This document shows, in pieces, positions 7,895 through 17,220 of a DNA stretch of 64,000 nucleotides. The stretch's first letter is position 1; every line of letters starts with the position of its first letter. The position numbers and the translations under genes were made by a program. Under the pieces are notes generated by a model. It did not search any database and was not told the origin of the DNA. It saw only the letters and a program-made list of their open reading frames with translations. This DNA is from JBGVSA01 sp041807905 (GTDB lineage Bacteria; Pseudomonadota; Gammaproteobacteria; Burkholderiales; Rhodocyclaceae): positions 248,001 to 312,000 of the forward strand of contig NZ_JBGVSA010000001.1 in NCBI RefSeq assembly GCF_041807905.1, read 5' to 3'.

Positions 7895-10603
7895 ATGACC
7901 CAGCAAGACGATTTTTCCAACACGCTGCAGTCCTTTTCCACGCCTGGCGGCGAAGGTGGCCGCTACTACTCATTGGCCGCGCTCGAAGCAGCCGGACTGG
8001 GCAGAATCGGCCGCCTGCCCGTGTCGATTCGCATCGTCCTCGAAGCCGTGCTGCGTCACTGCGACGGCAAGAAGGTGACTGCCGAGCACGTGCGCCAGCT
8101 CGCCGCGTGGCAGCCCAATGCGGTGCGCGAAGATGAGATCCCTTTCGTCGTCGCACGCGTAGTTCTCCAGGACTTCACGGGGGTGCCGCTGTTGTGCGAC
8201 CTGGCGGCGATGCGCAACGTCGCGGCAGACCAGGGCAAGCCACCAAAGATCGTCGAGCCGCTGGTGCCGGTCGATCTGGTTGTCGATCATTCTGTGCAGG
8301 TCGACCACTACGGCACGCCGCTTGCGCTGCGCCAGAACATGGAGCTGGAATTTGCCCGCAACAGTGAGCGCTACCAGCTCATGAAATGGGGCATGCAGGC
8401 CTTCGATACCTTCCGGGTGGTGCCGCCGGGTATCGGCATCGTGCACCAGGTGAATCTCGAATACCTCTTCCATGGCGTGCGCGAAGCCGACGGACTGTAC
8501 TTTCCGGACACGCTCGTCGGCACTGACAGCCATACCACGATGATCAATGCACTGGGCGTTGTCGGCTGGGGTGTCGGTGGCATCGAGGCCGAAGCGGCGA
8601 TGCTCGGTCAGCCGGTGTACCTGCTCACGCCCGATGTGGTCGGCGTGGAGCTCAAGGGGCGGTTGCGCGAAGGCGTGACCGCAACCGACCTCGTGCTGAC
8701 CGTGACCGAAATGCTTCGGCGTGCCAAGGTGGTCGGCAAATTCGTGGAATTCTTCGGCGAAGGCACTGGCAGCCTGACCGTGACCGATCGCGCCACCATC
8801 GCCAACATGGCTCCGGAATATGGCGCCACGATGGGCTTCTTCCCCGTCGATGACAAAACGATCGACTACATGCGCAAGACGGGAAGACCAGAAAGAGAAT
8901 GCGCGCTGCTCGAAGCCTACTTCCGCGCCCAAGGTCTGTTCGGCATGCCCAAGGCGGGCGATATTGACTACTCCGCGACGCTCTCGCTCGATCTCGACAC
9001 CATCGTGCCATCGCTGGCGGGGCCGAAACGCCCACAGGACCGCATCGAACTGTCGAACATGCAAAAGAGCTTCGAAGCGTTGTTTGCGGCATCCGTGGCA
9101 GAAAACGGTTTTGGAAAACCTGCAGCGCAACTGAAGACGCGCGTCTCGACACGCATACCGGATGTCGATCTCGGACATGGGGACGTCCTCATCGCGGCGA
9201 TCACATCGTGCACCAACACCAGCAACCCGAGCGTCATGATCGCTGCCGGCCTGCTTGCCAGAAAGGCAACAGAGCGCGGTCTGCGCGTGGCGCCGCACAT
9301 CAAGACATCGCTCGCGCCGGGCTCGCGCGTGGTGACCGCCTATCTCGAGAAAGCCGGTCTCCTCGAGCCTCTGGCACAACTGGGCTTTGCACTGGCTGGC
9401 TACGGTTGCACGACCTGCATCGGCAATTCCGGCGACTTGGCGCCTGAACTGAACGAGGCCATCTCGGCAAACGATGTGATTGCGGCTGCGGTACTGTCGG
9501 GCAATCGCAATTTCGAAGCACGCATCCATCCGAACATCCGCGCCAACTTCCTCGCCAGCCCGCCGCTGGTGGTGGCATTCGCCATCGCCGGGCGCGTTAA
9601 CGTCGATCTGTCGACTGAACCGCTTGGCACCGGAAGCGATGGCAAACCGGTCTATCTGCGCGAACTGTGGCCAAGCTCCGACGAGATCGCCGCCATTCTG
9701 CCGTTTGCGCAGGACGCCGCGACCTTCGGGCAACTCTATGCCGACCTCACACGCGACAACGATCTGTGGAATGAGGTCCCCGCACCCTCCGGCGAGGTCT
9801 ACACGTGGCCGCCGTCCACGTACATTGCCAAGCCGCCATTCTTTGACGGCTTCGGACCGCAACCGGGCAGTGTGTCGGATATCCGTGGCGCCCGCCCCCT
9901 GCTGATCCTCGGGGACTCGGTCACCACGGACCATATTTCGCCCGCAGGCGCCTTCGGCGAGGCCACACCCGCAGGACAATGGCTGGGTTCGCATGGCGTG
10001 ACGCGCAAGGATTTCAATTCGTATGGCTCCCGGCGTGGAAACCACGACATCATGGTTCGCGGCACTTTTGCCAATGTCCGTATCAAGAACCTGATGCTGC
10101 CGCCACGCTCCGACGGCACGCGCGTGGAAGGCGGCTTCACCTTGCTCGATGGCCAGCAGGCTACGGTCTATGACGCTGCCATGGCTTACCTTCAGCGAGG
10201 CACGCCGACCGTGATATTGGCGGGCGAGGAATACGGCACGGGCTCTTCACGCGACTGGGCAGCCAAGGGCACGCTCCTGCTCGGTGTAAAGGCCGTCGTA
10301 GCACGCAGCTATGAGCGTATCCACCGATCCAATCTCGTCGGGATGGGTGTATTGCCGCTCCAGTTCAAGGGCAGCGATAGCGTGCAGTCACTTGGCCTGA
10401 CTGGCGACGAAAGCTTCGATGTGCTGGGCGTCGAAGGCGAACTCTCGCCCAGGCAGGACATGACGCTGAGAATCCGCCGCCCCGACGGCAGCAGCCGCGA
10501 CGTCACCGTCCTGTGTCGCATCGACACACCGATCGAGATCGACTACTACCGCCACGGCGGCATCCTGCCCTACGTGCTGCGTGAATTGCTCTATACGGCG
10601 TAA
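7895..10603 (+). CDS. acnA: Aconitate hydratase A
   Basis: This 902-residue protein is the monomeric IRP-like aconitase that interconverts citrate and isocitrate in the TCA cycle. The three cluster cysteines are present: C439 in [11 protein letters not shown], and C505 and C508 in YGCTTCIGN. The swivel domain is complete, with [13 protein letters not shown], an [14 protein letters not shown] substrate loop and [17 protein letters not shown]. The length matches AcnA (about 890-900 residues) and not AcnB. It appears to be transcribed alone. A hairpin with a short T-stretch follows the stop. AcnA in other bacteria can also bind mRNA when it loses its cluster; nothing here speaks for or against that. 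Confidence 0.96.
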   Translation: MTQQDDFSNTLQSFSTPGGEGGRYYSLAALEAAGLGRIGRLPVSIRIVLEAVLRHCDGKKVTAEHVRQLAAWQPNAVREDEIPFVVARVVLQDFTGVPLLCDLAAMRNVAADQGKPPKIVEPLVPVDLVVDHSVQVDHYGTPLALRQNMELEFARNSERYQLMKWGMQAFDTFRVVPPGIGIVHQVNLEYLFHGVREADGLYFPDTLVGTDSHTTMINALGVVGWGVGGIEAEAAMLGQPVYLLTPDVVGVELKGRLREGVTATDLVLTVTEMLRRAKVVGKFVEFFGEGTGSLTVTDRATIANMAPEYGATMGFFPVDDKTIDYMRKTGRPERECALLEAYFRAQGLFGMPKAGDIDYSATLSLDLDTIVPSLAGPKRPQDRIELSNMQKSFEALFAASVAENGFGKPAAQLKTRVSTRIPDVDLGHGDVLIAAITSCTNTSNPSVMIAAGLLARKATERGLRVAPHIKTSLAPGSRVVTAYLEKAGLLEPLAQLGFALAGYGCTTCIGNSGDLAPELNEAISANDVIAAAVLSGNRNFEARIHPNIRANFLASPPLVVAFAIAGRVNVDLSTEPLGTGSDGKPVYLRELWPSSDEIAAILPFAQDAATFGQLYADLTRDNDLWNEVPAPSGEVYTWPPSTYIAKPPFFDGFGPQPGSVSDIRGARPLLILGDSVTTDHISPAGAFGEATPAGQWLGSHGVTRKDFNSYGSRRGNHDIMVRGTFANVRIKNLMLPPRSDGTRVEGGFTLLDGQQATVYDAAMAYLQRGTPTVILAGEEYGTGSSRDWAAKGTLLLGVKAVVARSYERIHRSNLVGMGVLPLQFKGSDSVQSLGLTGDESFDVLGVEGELSPRQDMTLRIRRPDGSSRDVTVLCRIDTPIEIDYYRHGGILPYVLRELLYTA

Positions 10604-10618
10604 GCAACGAGGGATGCG

Positions 10619-10640
10619 ACGGCGTTGGGCGCCGTTCTTG
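10619..10640 (+). terminator. Weak terminator after acnA
   Basis: ACGGCG pairs with CGCCGT across a TTGGG loop, followed by TTCTTGCG. The stem is short and the T-run broken, so termination may be partial. Confidence 0.5.
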
Positions 10641-10804
10641 CGAGCGAAGGGTTCATACGATGAATGTACTGAATCCTTCGTTTTCAATTAAGAAACTTGA
10701 ATAAGGAACCTGCCGCCCTTAGTTTCCTCCAATCAGGACCATAGGCTCGAGGCCGCTTCCCTCCCCCCCTGAATTTGGTTAGCATCTGTCGCGTCGTGGC
10801 TCGC

Positions 10805-10825
10805 AAGCCAGCGCAACGCTGGCTT
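10805..10825. other. 9-bp hairpin in the trxA leader
   Basis: AAGCCAGCG and CGCTGGCTT pair perfectly around CAA, 28 nt before the trxA start codon. It lacks a T-run. It may protect the message or shape translation of trxA. Confidence 0.55.
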
Positions 10826-10853
10826 CGGGCCGTTTCATTTACAGCGAGGAATC

Positions 10854-11180
10854 ATGAGCGAACATATTCTTCACGTCTCCGACAACAGCTTCGAGAAAGA
10901 CGTGCTCCAGTCCCAAACCCCCGTCCTCGTCGACTACTGGGCCGAATGGTGCGGTCCGTGCAAGATGATCGCCCCGATCCTGGACGAAGTCGCCAAGGAA
11001 TACTCGGGCAAGCTGACCGTTGCCAAGCTGAACATCGACGAAAACCAGGAAACCCCGGCCAAGTTCGGTATCCGCGGCATTCCCACGCTGATGCTGTTCA
11101 AGGGCGGCAATATCGAGGCCACCAAGGTCGGCGCGCTGTCCAAGTCGCAACTGACCGCGTTCCTCGACAACAATCTTTGA
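10854..11180 (+). CDS. trxA: Thioredoxin 1
   Basis: This is a 108-residue cytoplasmic disulfide reductase. The redox centre W32-C33-G34-P35-C36-K is intact, the buried D27 (VDYWAEW) is present, and the cis-proline loop [14 protein letters not shown] is complete. The length is that of E. coli TrxA. A GCGAGGA ribosome site precedes the ATG. It lies 295 nt before rho, the usual betaproteobacterial and gammaproteobacterial neighbour. Confidence 0.97.
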   Translation: MSEHILHVSDNSFEKDVLQSQTPVLVDYWAEWCGPCKMIAPILDEVAKEYSGKLTVAKLNIDENQETPAKFGIRGIPTLMLFKGGNIEATKVGALSKSQLTAFLDNNL

Positions 11181-11210
11181 AAAAAACGCCACCCCCGAGG
11201 TGAATAGCGT

Positions 11211-11240
11211 TTGACAGGCCAGGACTAAAGCGGATAAAGT
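11211..11240 (+). promoter_or_regulatory. Candidate sigma-70 promoter of rho
   Basis: TTGACA (11211-11216) matches the -35 consensus fully; TAAAGT (11235-11240) matches four of six -10 positions; the spacer is 18 nt. It lies 31 nt after trxA and gives a leader of roughly 230 nt for rho. Confidence 0.55.
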
Positions 11241-11475
11241 TCTGGCCAGTTTTGCTGTGGCGCCATCCGCACGACATACGCGCCGCAGTTTCAGGATGGT
11301 TGTTAGACAAGCACAACTCCCCATCCTGGTGTTGCAGGTACGCCTTATCAGTGCGTAACGCGCGACACGACAAAGGGCCTGAATACGGTCCGGTAATTTC
11401 CAAAAATCCCCGACTCCTTCCTGACATTCTCAGCACCCGCTGGGCTTTTCCTGTTTCCTCCATCCAAGGTTTGCC
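11241..11475 (+). other. Long untranslated leader of rho
   Basis: About 230 nt separate the likely promoter from the rho start. I see no small gene with a good ribosome site in it. In other bacteria rho represses itself by terminating within such a leader, so this one is a candidate for the same control. That is inference from family knowledge only. Confidence 0.4.
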
Positions 11476-12738
11476 ATGCATCTATCAGAGCTTAAAGCTC
11501 TTCACGTCAGCCAACTCCTCGAAATGGCCAATGCCAACGAAATCGAGGGCGCCAACCGCTTGCGCAAGCAGGAACTGGTATTCGCGCTGCTGAAGAACCG
11601 CGCGAAGAAAGGTGAGCCGATTTATGGCGACGGGGCGCTGGAAGTGCTGCCGGACGGATTTGGTTTCCTGCGCTCGCCGGATACCTCGTACCTCGCGGGC
11701 ACTGACGACATCTATGTGTCGCCGTCGCAGATCCGTCGCTTCAACCTGCACACGGGCGATACCATCGAAGGCGAAATCCGCACGCCCAAGGACGGCGAGC
11801 GTTATTTCGCACTGGTGAAGGTCGACAAGATCAACGGCGAACCGCCCGAGAATTCGAAGCACAAGATCCTCTTCGAAAACCTCACCCCCCTGCACCCGGA
11901 TGAATGCCTGCGCCTGGAGCGCGACATCCGTGGCGAAGAAAACACCACCTCCCGCATCATCGATATCGTCTCGCCGATCGGCAAGGGCCAGCGCGGTCTG
12001 CTGGTAGCGCCGCCCAAGTCCGGCAAGACGGTGATGCTGCAACACATCGCTCACGCCATCACGGCCAACCACCCCGACGTGGTGTTGATCGTGCTGCTGA
12101 TCGACGAACGCCCGGAAGAAGTGACCGAAATGCAGCGCTCGGTGAAGGGTGAAGTCGTCGCCTCGACCTTCGACGAGCCGGCCACGCGCCACGTCCAGGT
12201 CGCCGAAATGGTCATCGAAAAAGCCAAGCGCCTGGTCGAACACAAGAAGGACGTGGTCATCCTGCTCGATTCGCTGACCCGCCTGGCACGCGCCTACAAC
12301 ACCGTGGTGCCGGCATCCGGCAAGGTGCTCACCGGCGGTGTCGACGCCAACGCGCTGCAAAAGCCCAAACGCTTCTTCGGCGCCGCCCGCAATGTGGAAG
12401 AAGGCGGCTCTCTGACCATCATCGCCACCGCGCTGATCGATACCGGCAGCCGCATGGACGACGTGATCTACGAAGAATTCAAGGGCACGGGCAATATGGA
12501 AATCCATCTTGACCGTCGCATGGCCGAAAAGCGCGTCTACCCCGCGATCAACGTCAATCGTTCGGGCACCCGCCGCGAAGAGCTGCTGCTCGAGCCCTCC
12601 GTGCTGCAAAAGGTATGGATCCTGCGCAAACTGCTCTACAACATGGATGAACTCGAGGCGATGGAATTCCTGCTCGACAAGATCAAGCAGACCAAAACCA
12701 ACTCCGAATTCTTCGACGCGATGCGTGGCGGCCGCTGA
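11476..12738 (+). CDS. rho: Transcription termination factor Rho
   Basis: This 420-residue hexameric RNA helicase ends transcription of untranslated RNA. The Rho N-terminal domain ([18 protein letters not shown]) leads into the RNA-binding cold-shock fold with [17 protein letters not shown] (50-66). Walker A is APPKSGKT (178-185), then [13 protein letters not shown] and [13 protein letters not shown]. The C-terminal ring segment [15 protein letters not shown] is intact. Length and motifs equal those of proteobacterial Rho, with no inserted domain. A ribosome site is not obvious just upstream, which fits control at the leader. rpmE follows 78 nt later. Confidence 0.97.
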   Translation: MHLSELKALHVSQLLEMANANEIEGANRLRKQELVFALLKNRAKKGEPIYGDGALEVLPDGFGFLRSPDTSYLAGTDDIYVSPSQIRRFNLHTGDTIEGEIRTPKDGERYFALVKVDKINGEPPENSKHKILFENLTPLHPDECLRLERDIRGEENTTSRIIDIVSPIGKGQRGLLVAPPKSGKTVMLQHIAHAITANHPDVVLIVLLIDERPEEVTEMQRSVKGEVVASTFDEPATRHVQVAEMVIEKAKRLVEHKKDVVILLDSLTRLARAYNTVVPASGKVLTGGVDANALQKPKRFFGAARNVEEGGSLTIIATALIDTGSRMDDVIYEEFKGTGNMEIHLDRRMAEKRVYPAINVNRSGTRREELLLEPSVLQKVWILRKLLYNMDELEAMEFLLDKIKQTKTNSEFFDAMRGGR

Positions 12739-12816
12739 ACTTGTAGCAGGGCCCGATAGGTGCCATAATCATAGGCTTGGCGGCCACATTCACCGCCCGT
12801 TGAAAGGACAGATACC

Positions 12817-13029
12817 ATGAAAAACGAAATTCATCCGCAGTACGAAGAAGTGCAAGTGAGCTGCAGTTGCGGCAACACCTTCACGACCCGCTCCACGGTC
12901 GGCAAGCCCATTCACGTTGAAGTGTGCTCGTCCTGCCACCCGTTCTACACGGGCAAGCAGAAGATCGTCGACACCGCTGGTCGCGTCGAACGCTTCCGCC
13001 AGAAGTACGGCACCAAGAAGGCTGCGTAA
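12817..13029 (+). CDS. rpmE: 50S ribosomal protein L31 (zinc-binding form)
   Basis: The 70-residue protein begins [12 protein letters not shown], and the four zinc ligands C16, C18, C37 and C40 are all there (SCSCGN and [13 protein letters not shown]). This makes it the C+ paralogue used in zinc-replete cells; the zinc-free form (ykgM type) is not in the window. The start has GAAAGGA upstream, and a strong terminator follows. Confidence 0.97.
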   Translation: MKNEIHPQYEEVQVSCSCGNTFTTRSTVGKPIHVEVCSSCHPFYTGKQKIVDTAGRVERFRQKYGTKKAA

Positions 13030-13050
13030 TTCCGCAGCACTCGGCGAAAA

Positions 13051-13074
13051 AGGCAGCTTCGGCTGCCTTTTTTG
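13051..13074 (+). terminator. Rho-independent terminator of rpmE
   Basis: AGGCAGC-TTCG-GCTGCCT forms a UUCG-capped stem followed by TTTTTGTT, 21 nt after the stop. Confidence 0.92.
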
Positions 13075-13172
13075 TTAGGCGACGGGCCGCCATGGCGCGC
13101 TGCGACAGCCCTCTTTCCGTACAAAGCTCCTACAATTCCGTCCGCCCCATTTCAATTCATCCAGACTACGGC

Positions 13173-14798
13173 ATGCGATTCATCGACGCGCCAACCACTC
13201 GCAACATCACGATTCCCGTCTGGGCTCTCATTGTTCTTTTCGTCGCATATGCGCTGCCGGGCAATATCGGACACGTCCCCTGGCGCGGCGACGACCTGCT
13301 GCATATCAGCATCGCTGCCGAAATGCTGCGTGACGGCGACTGGCTCGTACCGCGGGTCGCAGGACGGGCCTTCCTCGAATGGCCACCACTCGGGCACTGG
13401 CTGGGCGCGATCACCGGCGCGCTCCTGGGCTGGTTGATTCCGCTGCATGACGCCATCCGCCTGGCTACCGTCCTGGCGCTGACGCTCACCATCTGGTCGC
13501 TGCGCGCCACGGCTCATCGCCTGTTCGGCGAGGACGCCGCCAATGCGGCCCTGCTGCTTTCCGTCGGCTCACTGGGCCTGCTCATTCACGCACACGAAGC
13601 ACAACCGCAGATGTTCGTACTGGCGGCGTTGGCCTGCACGCTGTATGGCCTCTCGGTCATGCCCGAGTCGCCGCGTCGCGGCAGCCTGATTGCCGGCATC
13701 TCGCTCGCGTCGGCGTTCCTGAGCGGAGGCCTGGCGGGTGCAGCCCTGACACTGCCGCTCTGGCTGGTGTTGCCGCTCGGTTGTCGCCAATGCCGCGAGG
13801 GCTTTCTGCCCTCGGCCTACATTGGCGCCTTGGTCATCGCCATTGCATTGGCAGCCATCTGGCCGGCGCTGCTGGCCTGGCACCACCCGGTCGAATTCGC
13901 CGCCTGGTGGCAGGACGAATGGAACGATCTGCTGCCCGGTGCGGAGAACTTCGAACGCATCAAAGACCAGCTTGAACTGCTGACATGGTTCGCCTGGCCG
14001 CTCTGGCCCGTTGCGCTGTGGGCCCTGTGGCGCCGCCGTGCGCAACTGGGCGAATATCACTACCTGATGCTGCTGGTGTCGCTGATCGTTGCCCTCTGGA
14101 TCGTCATCACCACCGGCCCGCTCCGCCCGGCGAACGCACTGCCTCTGCTGGCGCCGCTCATTTTGCTGTCGGCTTCAGAACTGGCGCGGCTGCGCCGTGG
14201 CGCCGCCAATGCATTCGACTGGTTCGGCGTCATGACCTTCTCGGCCGTCGGCCTGTTCCTGTGGGTGGCGTGGTGCGCGCTGCACCTGGGCTGGCCCGCG
14301 CCGCTGGCACGCAACGTCATCCGTCTCGCACCGGGCTTTGTACCTCACTGGAATTGGGGGTTGTTGCTGATTGCCGCCCTGTTGTCGGCCGGCTGGATCG
14401 TGGCGTTGGTGCGCATGCCGTTCTTTCCACTGCGAGGGGCAGTGCATTGGGCACTGGGCATCACGTTGCTGTGGGGCCTGACGGGCTCGCTGTGGTTCGA
14501 CTGGTTCGACTACGACAAGAACTATCAACCCATCGTCCGCGAGATCGCTCAACGCAGCAAGGGCGCCACCTGCCTCGCCGCACAGGACCTCGGCGACGGC
14601 CAGCGTGCCGCGTTCTACTACTTTGCGGACATTCGCGTGCGCGAAGGAGCCGACGCGCGCCATTGCGACATGCTGGTGAGCTACGCGGGCGGGCGCAATG
14701 AGCTACGCGATCCGGGCGCTGAGTGGAAGCGGGTTTGGCTCAAGGAAAAAGGTCGCGGCCGGCAGGCCGAGCGGTTCGCGCTGTACGAACGCAGGTAA
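13173..14798 (+). CDS. ArnT-like (GT39/PMT superfamily) membrane glycosyltransferase
   Basis: This 541-residue protein has about eleven to twelve membrane segments and a soluble C-terminal tail. Early in the chain it has the pattern of lipid-linked sugar transferases of the PMT/ArnT clan: W-R-G-D-D near residue 30 (the acidic pair of the first periplasmic loop), then AEMLRDGDWLVPR and FLEWPPLGHWLGA. Such enzymes move a sugar from a polyprenyl phosphate donor to lipid A, glycans or proteins. The acceptor here cannot be told. I start at 13173; an upstream in-frame ATG at 13092 overlaps the rpmE terminator region and adds 27 residues without hydrophobic character. It has no operon partner. Confidence 0.78.
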   Translation: MRFIDAPTTRNITIPVWALIVLFVAYALPGNIGHVPWRGDDLLHISIAAEMLRDGDWLVPRVAGRAFLEWPPLGHWLGAITGALLGWLIPLHDAIRLATVLALTLTIWSLRATAHRLFGEDAANAALLLSVGSLGLLIHAHEAQPQMFVLAALACTLYGLSVMPESPRRGSLIAGISLASAFLSGGLAGAALTLPLWLVLPLGCRQCREGFLPSAYIGALVIAIALAAIWPALLAWHHPVEFAAWWQDEWNDLLPGAENFERIKDQLELLTWFAWPLWPVALWALWRRRAQLGEYHYLMLLVSLIVALWIVITTGPLRPANALPLLAPLILLSASELARLRRGAANAFDWFGVMTFSAVGLFLWVAWCALHLGWPAPLARNVIRLAPGFVPHWNWGLLLIAALLSAGWIVALVRMPFFPLRGAVHWALGITLLWGLTGSLWFDWFDYDKNYQPIVREIAQRSKGATCLAAQDLGDGQRAAFYYFADIRVREGADARHCDMLVSYAGGRNELRDPGAEWKRVWLKEKGRGRQAERFALYERR

Positions 14799-14848
14799 GC
14801 AATCGCCGCTCACTGACAGAACGGGGACGCCAAGGCGCCCCTGCTCTC

Positions 14849-15445
14849 TCAAAGATTGGACAGGGCAACTTCTCCGCACATCACCCGCAGCCGTTCGTGC
14901 AGGAAATACGTCTGTACGGCTTCGACCGCGCACGGGTCTTCGGACGTGTGCGCAGGCGGCCCAGCCAGGGCGGCCATTTCACTCAGCGGCAGGTCTTCTG
15001 GCGACAGCTCGGCTGCGAGGTCAACATGTGCGCCATTCTCACGAAGTCCGAGTACAGGCGCGGACAATCCATGAATCACCGCCCGGCATCGCAGTACGGG
15101 TAGTCCAAAACGGCTCCCCTGCCACGATACCAGACTGTCATTGGCGTCGAGCGCGTCGAAAAACTCGCGCAGCAAAGCGGCTTCGTCGATTCCGTCGCCC
15201 GCCCTCTGCGCGACGACGTGCAGCCCGCTGTCGTCTCGCCACACGCGCGCAATCGCCGTCACAAGGTGCAGATGATGCGGGAGCGTATCCGATCCGCCGG
15301 TGAAGGCTCGCTGCTTTTGCCACGCATATTCAGCGACGTCGTCGTCGCTCATGCGCGCCGGCACGGCATAGAGGCGGCGCAGCCCGGCAATGTCGGGCAT
15401 CGTCCGTAGTGCGAAGGCGACGAAGGAACTCGGCCGAGAACTCAA
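14849..15445 (-). CDS. Degenerate PolB-type 3'-5' exonuclease homologue (catalytic residues lost)
   Basis: The frame of 198 residues follows cysM by 10 nt. With the TTG at 15445 (GAGG 8 nt before it) the product aligns by eye with the small PolB-like exonuclease family. The shared parts are PDIAGLRRLYAVP, HHLHLVTAIARVWRD, LVSWQGSRFGLPVLRCRAVIHG and a final RLRVMCGEV. The catalytic positions are gone. The usual F-D-x-E-T reads F11-A12-L13-R14-T15. The usual WNGxGFDLPVL has Q109 for Asn and G114 for Asp. The NNY/RYH..HLDLMD block is missing, and the terminal YCETD reads PCAVE. The frame is nonetheless uninterrupted. It may be a pseudo-enzyme with a binding role or a gene on its way to loss. A start at the ATG at 15400 would remove the first motif. 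Confidence 0.7.
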   Translation of the reverse strand: MSSRPSSFVAFALRTMPDIAGLRRLYAVPARMSDDDVAEYAWQKQRAFTGGSDTLPHHLHLVTAIARVWRDDSGLHVVAQRAGDGIDEAALLREFFDALDANDSLVSWQGSRFGLPVLRCRAVIHGLSAPVLGLRENGAHVDLAAELSPEDLPLSEMAALAGPPAHTSEDPCAVEAVQTYFLHERLRVMCGEVALSNL

Positions 15446-15455
15446 ATCACGCGCC

Positions 15456-16358
15456 TCAGGCCGGGAAGACGCCGGTCGACAGATAACGGTCCCCACGGTC
15501 GCAGACCACCGAGACAATCACTGCGTTCTCCAGCTCGGCAGCCAGGCGCAGCGCCACACACATCGCGCCACCGGACGAAATGCCGGCAAAGATGCCCTCC
15601 TCGCGCGCCAGCCGACGGGTCATCTCTTCGGCGTCAGCCTGCGAGACGGACTCTTCTCGATCCACACGGCGCGCATCGAAGATCTTCGGCAGATATTCCG
15701 TTGGCCATTTGCGGATGCCGGGAATCTGCGAACCTTCGGCCGGCTGGCAACCGATGATCTGGATCGCCGGGTTCTTTTCTTTCAGGAAACGCGACACACC
15801 CATGATGGTCCCGGTCGTGCCCATGCTGCTGACGAAATGCGTGATGGTTCCGGCAGTCTGCTCCCAGATCTCCGGCCCGGTGCCTTCGTAGTGAGCGAGC
15901 GGATTATCGGGATTGGCGAACTGGTCGAGGATGATGCCTTTGCCATCATCGCGCATGGCTTCGGCAACATCGCGCGCCATTTCCATGCCTCCCTGGCGCG
16001 GCGTGAGCACAAGCTCCGCGCCAAAAGCGCGCATTGTCTGGCGGCGTTCGACGCTCTGGTTCTCGGGCATCACAAGGATCATGCGATAGCCGCGCATGGC
16101 TGCTGCCATGGCGAGCGCAATGCCGGTATTGCCGCTGGTGGCCTCGATCAATGTGTCGCCGGGCTTGATGTCGCCGCGCGCTTCGGCGCGCACGATCATC
16201 GAAAGCGCGGGACGATCCTTGACCGAGCCGGCGGGATTGTTGCCTTCGAGCTTGGCCAGGATGACGTTGTTGCGCGCATCGACGGCCGCGCCCTGCAGGC
16301 GCTTGAGCCGCACCAGGGGCGTGCGGCCGACGTAGTCTTCAAGGGTGGGGAATTCCAT
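15456..16358 (-). CDS. cysM: Cysteine synthase B
   Basis: This 300-residue PLP enzyme makes cysteine (or S-sulfocysteine with thiosulfate) from O-acetylserine. The cofactor lysine is K47 in NNPAGSVKDRP, the phosphate loop is EATSGNTGIALA, and the QSVERRQTMRAFGAELVLTP stretch is typical. The shorter length and the conserved SVERR motif favour CysM over CysK. I start at 16358 (MEFPTLEDYVGRTPL), where family similarity begins. It forms an operon with the degenerate exonuclease gene and lies 67 nt downstream of the DUF3135 gene. Confidence 0.93.
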   Translation of the reverse strand: MEFPTLEDYVGRTPLVRLKRLQGAAVDARNNVILAKLEGNNPAGSVKDRPALSMIVRAEARGDIKPGDTLIEATSGNTGIALAMAAAMRGYRMILVMPENQSVERRQTMRAFGAELVLTPRQGGMEMARDVAEAMRDDGKGIILDQFANPDNPLAHYEGTGPEIWEQTAGTITHFVSSMGTTGTIMGVSRFLKEKNPAIQIIGCQPAEGSQIPGIRKWPTEYLPKIFDARRVDREESVSQADAEEMTRRLAREEGIFAGISSGGAMCVALRLAAELENAVIVSVVCDRGDRYLSTGVFPA

Positions 16359-16425
16359 ATCGGTCTTATTTGACGCTGGCGATAGCTGCTGCCGCAAACC
16401 GACAATGATACTCCCGCTATTCTGA

Positions 16426-16743
16426 CTAGTCGCGGCCTTCCCAGCGTTCAGCCATCTCCAGCGACTCCTGCCGCAGGCGGATGAGATTCAGGCGCATGAT
16501 TTCGAGTTGATCGCTGAGCATGTCCATCAATTGCGACACCGCCCGCGCGGGTGTGCCGGCCTCGAGCCGAGTCTGATCGATGATGGCTTGCAGATCGCGC
16601 AAGGCGGCAGCCTGTTGCGGCGGTGCGGAGGCAATGAACGCTTCGATGGCGCGGCGACGTTCGGCGAAAAAGCCTGGCGGATCACTGGCAGCCAGATCGG
16701 CCCAATGATCAAAGTCGAATTCTGCTGCGGAGTCTCGTTTCAC
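16426..16743 (-). CDS. DUF3135 family protein
   Basis: A small soluble protein of 105 residues from the GTG at 16743, which has GGAGG six nucleotides before it; an upstream ATG at 16758 would sit on top of that ribosome site. The core FDFDHWADLAASDPPGFFAERR matches the DUF3135 pattern. The rest is helical (MLSDQLEIMRLNLIRLRQESLEMAERW). The function is not known. It points the same way as cysM and may be co-transcribed with it. Confidence 0.75.
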   Translation of the reverse strand: MKRDSAAEFDFDHWADLAASDPPGFFAERRRAIEAFIASAPPQQAAALRDLQAIIDQTRLEAGTPARAVSQLMDMLSDQLEIMRLNLIRLRQESLEMAERWEGRD

Positions 16744-16833
16744 GATTGCCTCCTGCATGGGGATGGGGTGCAAAGCATGCTACTCGCGTGAATTGCACCG
16801 CACAACGCACCGCCTGGGCAGGTGCCTGCCAGA

Positions 16834-17220
16834 TCAGTCCGGCAGCGGAATGTAGGCTCTCGGACGAAAACGCGGCGTACATAGCGCGAGGAATATCAGC
16901 TCGTCGGTACCCACGTTGTGAATTCTCTGGCGCTCGCCCGCCGGAATGACAACCACATCGCCGCGGCTCACAAGCGTCGCTGGTTCGGCGCCGACTTCTA
17001 CGCGCCCTTCGCCGCTCAGGATCACGTAGCGTTCGATGATTCCGTCAAGCCGGTGCCATTGCGTTGTCGTGCCCGCCGGCACGCGGATATGTGCGACAGA
17101 GAGTGACTCATCCACAGACGAGTTCGACCACTCGGCGACATAGCAACCTTCTTCGAAGAAATACGACTGTGCGGCCAGCCCGCGCAGGACGGCGGGCTTG
17201 GGTGGTCCATCGGTGCTCAC
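16834..17220 (-). CDS. Cupin-domain protein
   Basis: This 128-residue protein has one cupin barrel. The segment PAGTTTQWHRLDGIIERYVILSGEGRVEVG holds the first motif with a single clear metal-type histidine and ERY in place of the usual second histidine pair, and GDVVVIPAGERQRIHNVG is the second motif. The GTG start at 17220 overlaps the stop of the upstream methyltransferase (GTGA), so the two are translationally coupled. Such proteins bind small sugars, acids or a metal; the ligand is unknown. The in-frame sequence upstream lies wholly inside the methyltransferase and does not look like protein of this family. Confidence 0.8.
   Translation of the reverse strand: MSTDGPPKPAVLRGLAAQSYFFEEGCYVAEWSNSSVDESLSVAHIRVPAGTTTQWHRLDGIIERYVILSGEGRVEVGAEPATLVSRGDVVVIPAGERQRIHNVGTDELIFLALCTPRFRPRAYIPLPD

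Noticed and set aside
7970..10045. Long open frame on the minus strand opposite acnA
   Set aside because: It mirrors the high-GC codon pattern of acnA, has no family features and no ribosome site; acnA is certain.
15401..15517. Longer N-terminus of the exonuclease homologue reaching into cysM
   Set aside because: Only the part from the TTG at 15445 aligns with the family; the rest is cysM read in another frame.
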